Notes under the pieces: model-generated | Database searches by the model: none | What the model was told of the DNA's origin: nothing | Seen by the model: the letters and a program-made list of their open reading frames with translations, nothing else | DNA from: Paramacrobiotus richtersi | Taxonomy: Eukaryota > Tardigrada > Eutardigrada > Parachela > Macrobiotidae | NCBI GenBank assembly: GCA_034698045.1 | Contig: JAQGAU010000002.1 | Span: 1-64,000 of the forward strand | Length of the DNA: 64,000 nt | Reading direction: 5' to 3' | Position numbers and translations under genes: made by a program | In this document: positions 55,430 through 64,000 of the stretch, piece after piece | Layout of the letters: every line of letters begins with the position of its first letter | Numbering within the stretch: the stretch's first letter is position 1

Positions 55430-56190
55430 CAAACTGCAGTTTACTGCACACTGCAAGTCATGGATGCACGCTCTGAACAAATTTATACCGGGTTCAAAGG
55501 GCTCGCCATCACATGCTGCCACCAGGTAACAGCAGCCGAGCTGTCAGATATTGCGCGCAACCTGTCAAGGCCACCGATTCGCGCCCTTTACGTGCTGTTA
55601 ACCGATGCCGATCACATCAACCCACGGTTGTCAGTCCAGTCCAAAACCAGACTGTTGTGATGTCCGTTAAAGATTGTATGGATCCGTTTCCTACTACTAG
55701 ATTTCCAGTTTGCGGCTGGGAAATCTTCTGCAGCTTCGGCTGCGTGACTGCAAAGACTTGGTGATAAACAAACTCGACTTTCAATGGAACAAACAACTCA
55801 GGATGGTACTTTTCTGTAGTACCACCATAAGCAGTCTAGAAGAAGGAACTTTTACCGACTTGCCGGATCTCAGCATCATTGGATTCGGGGCGTTTGGAAT
55901 TTGAACAGGAAATCTGAATGAGGCTGACAAGACGTACATTAAGCGACTTCATTGTGTTCTTGAGAGTTTACTTGGCTGCGACGTTGGCTGAAAGAAAAGC
56001 CTAGCTTGCTACGACACGTGAAGAAGGGCGAAGTGATGGAGATCGAAGAATCGTGGGCGAACATTGATTTCACCACCCGGGGAACGCTGTACTTGCCCAT
56101 CAACTGCAGTCAGAATGTCATTACTAATCCGGTGAACATGAACTACGACCAGGTTGAGTTTTCTGTTCATGAACCGAGCTGTGATTAAGC
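55430..56190 (+). pseudogene. Leucine-rich-repeat protein pseudogene
   Basis: Plus-strand blocks are AAELSDIARNLSRPPIRALY (like the cap before the first repeat), then LLQLRLRDCKDLVINKLDF and ISSLEEGTFTDLPDLSIIG (two leucine-rich repeats), ADKTYIKRLHC, and HVKKGEVMEIEESWANIDFT with LPINCSQNVITNPVNMNYDQ, ending EPSCD and a stop at 56188. The last part looks like a cysteine-bearing C-terminal cap. The blocks lie in at least three frames with in-frame stops between them (near 55657, 55902 and 55989), so it is non-functional. It would have been a secreted or membrane receptor-type protein. The style of the cap resembles tardigrade leucine-rich-repeat genes I recall, which is weak evidence. Confidence 0.65.
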
Positions 56191-56194
56191 GAGC

Positions 56195-57165
56195 ACAGTG
56201 TACCGAAATACTTGTCACTTTTGCATGTTATGCAGTAGGTCATAAGTAATGAAGATTAGTCTAAAGTGGAGGGCATTCAATGTTCATCAGTGCTTTTTAT
56301 ATGGAGGACTAATAACGTCGTGCAGCGTAGCTGCGTTTGTTACGATAGCGATTACGTATGGAATTCGTGCAGCAGAGCTAAATAAAAGGTCATGAAGTGG
56401 GACATATTGAACTGGCACATATTCATGAACAGCCATTATTTGCCGAAATATCGGTAGTCAGTTCAGAAATCGTCAAATCCAGTGTAGTATCAACCCTGAG
56501 GTGGTCATCGATATCGACCCTGCAGAACTGCTTGTGAAGGGAAAGTTTTGCTGATTAGGTTGCAGTAGCCGGTAGAGCAACACGCTGAACGAAAGTTTAT
56601 AATATAATAATATTATTATTGGTACTGCATTTGGGATTTTTCTCCATACGTTGGTGGAGCATTTGGATAGGGCTCCGCATGCCGTGCAACCGAAGCGGGG
56701 TAGTGATGCTCAGTCGGTGCATTTCGCGACACTAGCTCTCAATGCTTTGCTACTGGACGCAAGCGCCAATACGACCCCATCAAATGCACGGCGTTCAGTG
56801 CGGAGTTCGGTAGACTGAATGACTGCCGACAACACCGGGACACCAAGGAGTATCGTGCCAAAGCAGCAGAATTATGTTTGCATTCATTTTTGGTTTAAAT
56901 TCTATGTAACGCTGCATGAGTTAAGTTTGATATGTGGCCTGCTTCCGTTCCAAATACCGTATGGGCTGAACTGGTATCAGCCCAGCCAGTTCAGTCGTTT
57001 TTGCGCCGTCGGCTTGTCCGGTGCCTTCGTCAGCACAGACCAAGTAAAAGGTCACCAGTAGGCGCCATTTAAAAAGTGACCACCAATAGACGCTCATAAA
57101 AACTGGTCGCCAATAGATGCCATTAAAATTGTACGCAAATTACCATAATTATGTACTGTCCAGCA
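56195..57165. other. No firm gene; 65-codon open frame and small repeat
   Basis: A plus-strand frame from about 56624 to 56819 reads FGIFLHTLVEHLDRAPHAV and SVHFATLALNALLLDASANT; it is protein-like and helical but has no start and no recognised family. At about 57045-57130 a 28-29 bp unit ('ggtcaccaatagacgccatt' consensus) repeats three times. Confidence 0.35.
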
Positions 57166-57169
57166 CTCG

Positions 57170-58140
57170 TCGCGTACAAATTTTCAATTTTTCGCATAGC
57201 CTGCGCGGGCGTTGTGCCTGTGCAGCATTTTTTACAAAATTCGGAACAACTGTTAACGTACGGTTAGTAAACAGTACGTGAACTGAGCGTAACAGTGGTA
57301 AGCTGGCTGTAAAGGTGACACTGTGCGGGCAAGCCTTTCCTCTTAGCTTAGGAGGAGAAGCTGTTCTGAAGTTGGATTCATTGCTACTTGTACGTTTATC
57401 AAGCTAATTAGCTGAGATAACATGTATTATAAAACCGTGAAAAACCTTGCAAAAGCGGGATGCGAACGTTCATGTACGTACGTCAAATGCTTTAAAACAC
57501 ACCGGGCTTACATCAATACATGCTTAATGCCTTCGAAGCGCGCTTGTTGGTTACGTAGCAACGTTGAAAAGTAACTTAGAGTTGAGCGTGCGCGAAAGAG
57601 CACTACTGATTACGTTCAATACGGTATAACATTTTAAATAGTTGACACGACACCAGTAACCCGCTTTCACAATGCACAGTTCTACTTTCCTACCAGCTCC
57701 TTGTGGGCTTGAGCGTTTTCTTTAGCTGGCATAAGTTAAAGCAAATATCTATTCGAATTCTTTCTCACTGCGAAATGCGCATCCAGAGTGGAGCGAGGAA
57801 CGGAAATTATCACAAACAAGGGCGACCCGAGCACGTAAGTGATTCCTTTTACTGGAGTCTTGAGCTGAACTTTTGGTATGTCGAGGTAACGATGCGAGTC
57901 CACTATACATAAAAACGTGAATAACTGACGCTTGTGGTCGGTTAGACGTGGCCTCGATTACAGTTCTCTCGCTGTAATTGGTACTACGTAACATAAATAA
58001 TACATGAATGCGATATGGAAATGTGAGCAATGTTGTTCGATACTGTCCGCATATGATTTAAATGACAACGTTGCTTGAGCCGCGGAAAATGGCAACCGGC
58101 GAATGCTTAGCAAACTACCGTGATTCAAAACAAACTTCTA
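57170..58140. repeat. Family A repeat copy with exon-like remnant
   Basis: Core at 57180-57310 ('gcagcatttttta', 'ttcggaacaactgtt', 'gaactgagcgtaacagtgg'), 'ttggttacgtagcaacgttga' at about 57547, the ENAQAHK-coding remnant at about 57670-57750 (minus), and 'gtgagcaatgttgttcg' with 'ccgcggaaaatggc' at about 58020-58095, the latter also at 45690-45785. The order is the same as at 44310-45785, but shorter. Confidence 0.55.
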
Positions 58141-58175
58141 CAGCCAAATGTATCTTGACCATGAAACTGTAAAGG

Positions 58176-58550
58176 TTACTTTTGTTCAAGAACTTTCTCT
58201 TCCTCGTATGGCCCTTCAGAGTATTCATAGTCGAGTGGATCGTCAACTCGGAGCTGTTCTATAGGCGGCAGTTCCGGTGGTTCCGATGGTTCTGTCTCTT
58301 TGGCCGGCTCTTTCTTAGGTGGTGGCGATTCTGCGTGCATCTCTTGGGCCGGAGTGGTGACTTGACGCCCGCGGTGCCACTCCTGAGAATGGCTGCGGCT
58401 GCGCCGACGTAGATTCTCCGGACAATAAGTTCGGATATGTCCGGGCGATCCGCACCGAAAACAACGACGCGGAGGGCGTCGGCGTCGACTGTGCGTGCCA
58501 CTTTTGGCATATCTCACTATAATGTTACGTGCATTTAGGATTAGTGACAT
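58176..58550 (-). CDS. CCHC zinc-knuckle, RS-type protein fragment
   Basis: The minus-strand frame has RRRRPPRRCFRCGSPGHIRT followed by YCPENLRRRSRSHSQEW, one CCHC knuckle in an Arg/Ser context, then a Pro/Glu-rich acidic tail (PPPKKEPAKETEPSEPPELP) ending at a stop. A possible acceptor (cgtaacattatag) just before RYAKSGT suggests that the true exon starts at about 58515. Two readings fit: the C-terminal exon of an SRSF7-like splicing factor, which has exactly a knuckle plus RS words, or a Gag-type knuckle from an LTR element. A similar but degraded knuckle at 60043-60318 and integrase remains at 59.1-59.6 kb favour the element reading; the acidic tail is odd for either. Confidence 0.4.
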   Translation of the reverse strand: MSLILNARNIIVRYAKSGTHSRRRRPPRRCFRCGSPGHIRTYCPENLRRRSRSHSQEWHRGRQVTTPAQEMHAESPPPKKEPAKETEPSEPPELPPIEQLRVDDPLDYEYSEGPYEEEKVLEQK

Positions 58551-58554
58551 GCTT

Positions 58555-58879
58555 ATTTAATGTTTAAATTTTGTGGAAAATTTTAGCTGTCCCAGCGCAA
58601 GCACTGTTTTACTGTCTATGGCCTTGCCTATTAAAGAGAAGTTTTGCTTATGTATATTTATATACATACACTTGTATAATTACACAGATAATAATATTCA
58701 GCTTCTCTCGAACTCGCAATCGACACACTGAAAATTTTATTCCTTTGGTCGCTATGGAATTTTTCTGAATATATTGCTACACGCCCAACAAGTTATGAAA
58801 TACCACCAATAATGTAACTTTAACGCGCTTTTCATTTATTACGTGATATAATCGTTCAAATAAAAATTGGGTTTATTTT
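58555..58879. other. No gene; AT-rich
   Basis: AT-rich DNA with 'tatacata' words near 58655. Nothing supported. Confidence 0.4.
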
Positions 58880-59650
58880 TAACCCGCTCTGAACGTCTTA
58901 ACCCCGTGTCTTCGGGCGTTTTGTCGGAAATCTGGGCACTGGACCACTGGTAGTTGGTTCCATTGCTTTTGGATTTTTCGGTCGTTGGGCGCTCTGGTTT
59001 CGGTTTCTCGGGCGCTGGTATCGGTACTGGTTGCGGTCCATTGGTCTTAGTGGATGCCTGCAGTGGGTTCTTTCGTTACAGATGTAATGGACTCCGGTCT
59101 TACCTGTTCAGACTCTTTCTTATCTAATTAGTTACACGTTCACTTGACGCTCCTTTTGTGCCACAGGAGCCGCTTGTAAGCGTCGCTCCATCACCATCGG
59201 TGCCGCTGGTAAGCGTCGCACCACACTATGCGCAGCAGCCGCCTGCGACGGCTGAAGCGTCTCTTCCTCCGTGAACCATTTCCGAGGTCTGATTTGGTTT
59301 ACATGTCGTCTCAAAGTTTGACCTTCTACATCTACTTCCACTTAGATATTTTGCCCTATTGTCAGAATTCCTTTTCTGTCGTTCTCTCGCATCCACGTGT
59401 GCTATTTCGGTCGGCGTTATCAAATCCACATCAGTTCTGATTTTCCGATCCAAAAATAGTTCACTCGGTGATGCGTTCGTGGTACTGTGTGAAGTTGATC
59501 TGTAATTAATCAAAAACTTCCGGATAACTGCTTCAAATGATGTACCGTCTTCAATACCCATTTTAACCGCTGTTTCAATGGTGTCTACAAATCTCTCCGC
59601 TTGACCAATAGCCTGCGGATGTCCTGGTGCAGTACAGATATGGTTCACGC
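58880..59650 (-). mobile_element. Fossil Gypsy-type integrase fragment
   Basis: The minus-strand frame 59226-59648 contains TAPGHPQAIGQAERFVDTIE, KFLINYRSTSHSTTNASPSE and LFLDRKIRTDVDL. This is the end of the integrase catalytic core, with the Glu of the DDE triad in the GQAER context, and the following segment of Gypsy-type pol. A Pro/Lys-rich C-terminal tail follows to about 58880, similar in character to that at 47950-48190. No LTRs are seen. It is incomplete and broken in more than one place. An old copy. Confidence 0.75.
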
Positions 59651-60042
59651 CCGGCTGTTTACGTTACAATTAAGTAAAGCGAAACTCGGTTAAGTTTAAT
59701 TAACTGTTCAATGTGATCCTCTTACTGCCGCTTTTTCCTGTAGCGAGGTAAAATTGTGTATTTTGTTAACATTTTGCGTTGGGCAGCCGAACGCAGTAGA
59801 ATACTGTATTTATAAAACAGATAAACGAACCTATAAACTTATATTATTTGCCTGTATTACTGTGCGACCGTTGATTTCCGGCTGGCCGTTGACAGGAATG
59901 TTTATCTAGACTTTGGCAGTTGCGTTGCCCTGAGTGTCACATATGTGATAATCGACGAGAAACAATAATGCTTTAATACGCCCGTCTCGTCCGCAGCACA
60001 TTGACAACTGATCTTTCTTGGTTCTTGCACACAGAGCATTTG
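59651..60042. other. No gene recognised
   Basis: Between the integrase fragment and the knuckle fragment; probably unrecognisable element remains. Confidence 0.35.
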
Positions 60043-60318
60043 TTAATTCGAATCGTTCGTTGCTACGACAATAATATAATTATTATGTACTGACAGTACT
60101 GTATAAATACCACACTGAGGGTGTGGATTAGCTTCGCGACGCCAATCATTAATCTGGCCCTGGCGACAATAGCGGGGAATATGGCTCGGGCGTCTGCACT
60201 TGCGACGTTGTGTCATTAGTTCTTGAATTTGGGTTCCGGACTTGAGATACAGTAAAACTAAGCAACTGGCTTCTTGTCGATGGGATAAATTCAGCTCTGG
60301 CACGTCGTAGTTGGTCAT
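60043..60318 (-). pseudogene. Degraded zinc-knuckle fragment
   Basis: The minus strand reads MTQRRKCRRPSHIPRYCRQG, which resembles the CFRCGSPGHIRTYC knuckle at 58.44 kb but is not a complete CCHC. It is upstream of the integrase fragment in element orientation and may be its gag remnant. Treated as an old element piece. Confidence 0.35.
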
Positions 60319-60443
60319 CGAATAATACTACAGAGATTTAATGCACCGGTTTCCGCGGACAAAAAAATGGAAGACAGTATTCTATGGAAGACATACAAAC
60401 AGTATTGTGAAGCGTCTGAATATGGACTGAATAATTGTATTCG

Positions 60444-60662
60444 TCACCGACCTTTCCAATGATTAATTAGCTTCTGCGCTTTCGGAATGTCCGCATTGAA
60501 AGTCATTAGGACAACAGATCCTGTGTCGTCTGCAATTATGGAATGCGTTGCTTGACCGTTCGTGGATGGATTAGCTTCGGGTTGCGTGGCAGCCAGGAAA
60601 TTCAGTGTTATCCATTCAGAAAATCCTGCTAAAAACGTGAGTTTTTTGACTGAAATGTTCAT
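60444..60662 (-). other. Small open frame with OB-fold-like motif
   Basis: 72 codons. The segment HSIIADDTGSVVLMTFNADI resembles the (V/I)-x-DxTGS(I/V) strand pair of single-strand-binding OB folds, as in RPA or SOSS-B proteins, where the sequence is typically GDxTGxIxLxxWN. The upstream and downstream parts do not confirm it. Could be an exon of an RPA-like gene or a relic from an element such as a Helitron that carries RPA. Confidence 0.3.
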
Positions 60663-60664
60663 TA

Positions 60665-61290
60665 CTATTCATGATTTCTGATTTGCTTCCCTTCATATGC
60701 GAGTACTGACCAGGTTGGGGGTTTTGGCTGCTTTCAACACCCTAAGGCCCAAAGCCAACTAGTGGCAATAATCTGTGCAACACAACTCAAGTATCAAAGC
60801 AGATCAATGCAGTGAGACCATCAACCCACTACCATTCGCTCTGAAACGAAAGCAAGTTCTAGCAAAAATTTTCCAAACCGTAACAAGTAATAAAACAGTT
60901 CATCATTATTTCACTACACTTTGCACGATGAATGTACAGGAACTTTCTAGATGCGGCTTTTACGGATCAAAGGCAAAAAAAGATAAGCGTAAACATAATT
61001 AATGATCTTCGTTTTATCTCTTTCCCTCACGCATCATGGTCTTGTCATGGGCTCAGTCGGCGGGGTTGCCGGTCTGAATAGGGGTCTTGTTTTGCCTCAA
61101 TATTTCATTTCCACCATGTCCAGAGATGATTTATTTACACACTCGCACGTCGCAGTAACAAACGTCCCACTGTACCAGACCGACCGACCGCGCTCGCTTG
61201 ATTTTAAAGGCGAACGAAGAAAGAGCTTCACTAACAATATGTAATAGGAGAATAATATGAAGTTATGAACATACCGCAGCACCAATAGTC
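60665..61290. other. No gene recognised
   Basis: A plus-strand frame (60775-61002) ends in a basic Lys-rich tail, with no recognised family. Nothing else. Confidence 0.35.
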
Positions 61291-61292
61291 TC

Positions 61293-61730
61293 TCACACAA
61301 ACTTTGATGCGTTCAAGATCCGCCGGGCATTCTGAACGGAGATTTCCTTTGGCGGCAGAATTCTGTTCATCTCGGGGTTTTCGATTGTGACACAGATGGA
61401 GTGTTTCGCAACATTCAAGTCAAAAGCAACTTTCTGTATCAGCTCACTCCGTGATACTCGCTTGAGATTTTCATCCTCCTGTTTAAAGGTTTTAAGCAGC
61501 ACAGAAGCCGCTTCTCTGAATGTATATTTTCTGCATTTCGTATGATTGTCCATCAAAAACAAGCAACCATCGGTAACGAGCCGCATCAGCTCGTCGACGC
61601 TGGAAGGCAATCGTGCTAAAACAGCTTCGATGGCATCGTCACCTGGTTCTTTATCACAACCACGAAAAAGCAGAAATCTTCCCATCATTCCATCGTCGTT
61701 TCGCTGCTGTGTATCGGTCACTTTTTTCAT
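61293..61730 (-). CDS. Hypothetical open frame, 145 residues
   Basis: The frame starts MKKVTDTQQRNDDGMMGRF, whose pattern (MKxVxDxxRxDGMxWRC) is like the zinc-ribbon end of ISXO2-type transposases. It then changes to LLFRGCDKEPGDDAIEAVLA, MRLVTDGCLFLMDNHTKCRK and SRSELIQKVAFDLNVAKHS, which I do not recognise. It may be a transposase-derived start fused to other sequence, or a host exon whose start only resembles it. Composition is protein-like over the full length, with a plausible acceptor (gtagcattcag) just upstream. The next ORF upstream on the same strand (61727-61978) carries the matching transposase N-terminus. Confidence 0.4.
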   Translation of the reverse strand: MKKVTDTQQRNDDGMMGRFLLFRGCDKEPGDDAIEAVLARLPSSVDELMRLVTDGCLFLMDNHTKCRKYTFREAASVLLKTFKQEDENLKRVSRSELIQKVAFDLNVAKHSICVTIENPEMNRILPPKEISVQNARRILNASKFV

Positions 61731-61978
61731 TGGGCCGGGCTGAATGCTACCGAGTAAGGACTAAGGAAAGGTATTGGAATTCGCTTGGAATGAAAACGAA
61801 TACGAGTATGAAAATAAAAGACCTCATATTCATGTAGTGGACGAGGTATTTCTTTTGGCAGTAATCCATGGTCTAAACAAAACGCCCTAGCTTTTTCATT
61901 AGAATTCCCAATTAATTCAAAAAATTCAAATACTGTTAGCTTCATTCCTTCGTAAGTTAATTCAAGTAAATACACCAC
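61727..61978 (-). pseudogene. ISXO2/Merlin-like transposase N-terminal relic
   Basis: Reads LTYEGMKLTVFEFFELIGNS, NEKARAFCLDHGLLPKEIP, as in the N-terminal helix pair of ISXO2-like transposases (FEFF...xxxxxAxxFLxxHGLLPxxxxCPxC). The expected zinc-ribbon cysteines do not follow in this frame; a similar ribbon-end pattern begins the next frame downstream (61730). Together with 50396-50600, this indicates that elements of this superfamily were once active here. Confidence 0.5.
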
Positions 61979-61984
61979 AAGAAC

Positions 61985-64000
61985 TCACATCTTCCTTTTT
62001 CTGTTCTAAGTTCGTACAGTATGTCTTGATTACTTTTAATTTTCTTATTCTCCCATGGTAAACTATTTGTTAAAGCAGTTTGGCAGTCGTGTTGTAGTTT
62101 GGTAGTCTTGCAGTCTCATATTTGAAGGTCTGCAGTCTGGCAGTGTGCAGTTCGATACTTGGGAAGCATGCAGTCGGATACTTGGATAGTCTACGTTCTG
62201 GAAATCTGCAGTCCATGTATCTTTCACAAGCTTGGACTTATATTTATTTTTATAGAAAAGATTTATATTGGCCCACTTATGCAATCTTACCGAAATCTGT
62301 ATTAACGGCTAAGGCTTATACATACAAGCCCTCGGCCTACCGCCTTGTTGGGCAGGACGGTACTGGCATTTGTACTTCTGTACAATGTGGGAAGGCTCTT
62401 CTTTTCCCAGAAAATCAAATGCAAAAACCGGACACAACTTTCGACACTGATTCCAAGAGAAAATTTTTAACAAATCCCTGATTGGAGTACGTACAAAAAC
62501 TAAAACGTACAAAAATTATGAATCTTATGTATTTTTCTTTATACTACTAGTTTCAATAAGTGTTATATTATTATGCAATTTGGCAGTTTCAATTATGATT
62601 ATAAGGTGCTTGTTGGATTTTTTGAAACAGTGTTGAAAAATTAACCGATGTAAGGTATTGGTGGGAATAATGAAAATATTGTATGTATTTATTTAAAATA
62701 ATGAGTCATGTTCTTAAAGATGTCGCATTAGAACCACCTGCTAAATGAAGACCGTCATAAAAAGCTTGTGGTGAGAAGAACGAGATCATTTGCGAAAGCA
62801 CAGAATGTTTACATATATTCGTTGACGGTTTGAATAACACTGTTGAGGTCCTGATGGCGGTTAAGATTTTGATGCTGTGTGAAGCGATGTTCATAGCTGT
62901 TAAAGATTCCAATCAGACAGATGACCTTTGTTTGGACAGGAATTATTCGGAAAAGATCAAGAAGGTCCTGATGACTGCAAATCGTTCCGTTTAGGTTTCG
63001 GGCAATGGGTGGAATAATGGCTGGGATCAAAGCAGTTGAAATAGTACGGACACAATATCGGATTGGTTGACTGTATTTGTATGCAAATTCAGATCGATTT
63101 TTCACTCAAATCGCTGCAGCATGTTGGGAATATTCGGGTCTATTAAGTTCTCACCAGAGATTCTATTTGCGCGGACTAGCGTCTGTTTTGCAGGGAACCG
63201 CTCTTTCCTCGCATGCAAAAAGGAGAGTAGAAAACTATAACTAAACTACGCTTTGCCGAAAATTAATATTGCAGCCTGATTAATTCCCTGCGAAGCAAAA
63301 GATGTGCCACTGTTCGGCAACGCAGATCGTGAAAACTGGTATCTGCGTCTGCAGCGCAATGAATTAACCGTAGGCGCGATCAACCGTGCATGCGCTGTTG
63401 CACAAATGCACGAAAAATTGGCAGCATGCAAAATAGTCTTGCATAGGAAAAGCATTGAAAACATGCAAACTTTGTGTTCTTCTAATTATGCACAAACAAA
63501 TGTCAGAGTCACAGCATGGATACCATAAAATCCGCTATAATTTATTCTTTAAGTAATGCGAAAAACGAAAAGCGTTTCAGGAAACCAGGAACGAAACATT
63601 GGACGTAAACTGGGAAGGATATTTTGTAGACGGTGACGAGCCAAGGTGTTATTCAAAGGGGCGGAAGTAACTTCGTCGAATTCAGCGCAGTTCTGTAGAT
63701 TTTCTGCGCCCACTAGCTCAACTGTTTACGGTTTATAGCATGAACGCGAGCCCAAACAAAGTTTCGAATATTGCAGTCGACGCGCGGACGACAGTTTCGC
63801 CCCTCGAGTAAACACTTCGACTCGCCACAGAACGCAAATCGGTTTTCGTATTTCATTGTTCATATCTCGTTTATAGCTTTGTCCCAGTCAAGAAGCAATA
63901 TTCCGTACGATAAAGAAAATGACAACGAGTTTTTTAAGATACGGCTGACGATTAGAGTTTCGGTATATGCATTTCTAGAAGAAAACGAAACTGGCAGTAT
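61985..64000. other. No firm gene; degenerate GCAGTCTGGCAGT repeat
   Basis: At about 62075-62220 a short degenerate unit ('ttggcagtc', 'tgcagtctggcagt', 'gcagtcggatacttgg') repeats irregularly. Open frames at 62809-63105 (minus, 98 codons, with SHQDLLDLFRIIPVQTKV) and 63304-63528 (plus, 74 codons, with DRENWYLRLQRNELTVGA) are protein-like but unplaced. The final 400 bases show nothing recognisable. Confidence 0.35.

Overview
This window looks like a gene-poor, repeat-rich stretch of an animal genome. Spliced genes with GT-AG introns, a LINE, a Gypsy-type LTR element, MITE-like DNA elements and satellite arrays all point to a metazoan nuclear chromosome, and I see no bacterial operon structure. 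Two protein families, a three-exon F-box protein and a leucine-rich-repeat C-terminal cap, look to me like families expanded in tardigrades. That assignment rests on recall of family style, not on a search, so treat it as a hypothesis.

Best-supported host genes: (1) 19763-20978 (+), two exons, a 326-residue protein with a proline-directed N-terminal half and a C-terminal coiled coil. (2) 27507-29711 (-), three exons joining in phase into a 548-residue F-box-type protein. (3) 11577-12023 (-), a two-exon gene for about 110 residues. (4) 31591-32202 (-), a WAP-domain gene whose upstream exon abuts an LTR insertion. Weaker candidates lie at 4231-4803, 5062-5427, 44859-45218, 58176-58550 and 61293-61730. 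Host-gene relics are a CYLD-type deubiquitinase C-terminus (36880-37553) and a leucine-rich-repeat protein (about 55430-56190).

Mobile and repeated DNA makes up most of the rest. A compact LTR element at 32203-33490 carries only gag between two 185-bp LTRs and is flanked by 5-bp target-site duplications. Fossil Gypsy-type pol pieces lie at 47950-49260 and 58880-59650. A 5'-truncated LINE occupies about 21815-23598, and LINE tail fragments lie at 26245-26500 and 35965-36190. ISXO2/Merlin-like transposase relics lie at 50396-50600 and 61727-61978. A Pif1-helicase relic (9091-9604) lies beside an Ulp1-like relic (7657-8792). A 1,050-bp element with long terminal inverted repeats is at 54171-55220.

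Two multi-copy families were recognised only because copies within the window resemble each other. Family A has many diverged pieces (around 50, 1200-3616, 6090, 10210-11550, 14110, 17580, 40265-42650, 43873-45620 and 57170-58140) and retains peptide-like conservation in places. Family B is about 1.7 kb (14275-16015, 33930-35510, a diverged copy at 37660-39600). Tandem arrays include an 84-bp array (18126-18756), a 10-bp array (18899-18962), a CGTAAG/CTTACG-rich region with a 93-bp satellite (52030-53520) and an 11-bp minisatellite (52575-52850). A near-perfect 98-bp palindrome sits at 16139-16236. A large inverted duplication (16847-17185 against 18947-19332) encloses the 84-bp array. No tRNA, rRNA or CRISPR array was found.
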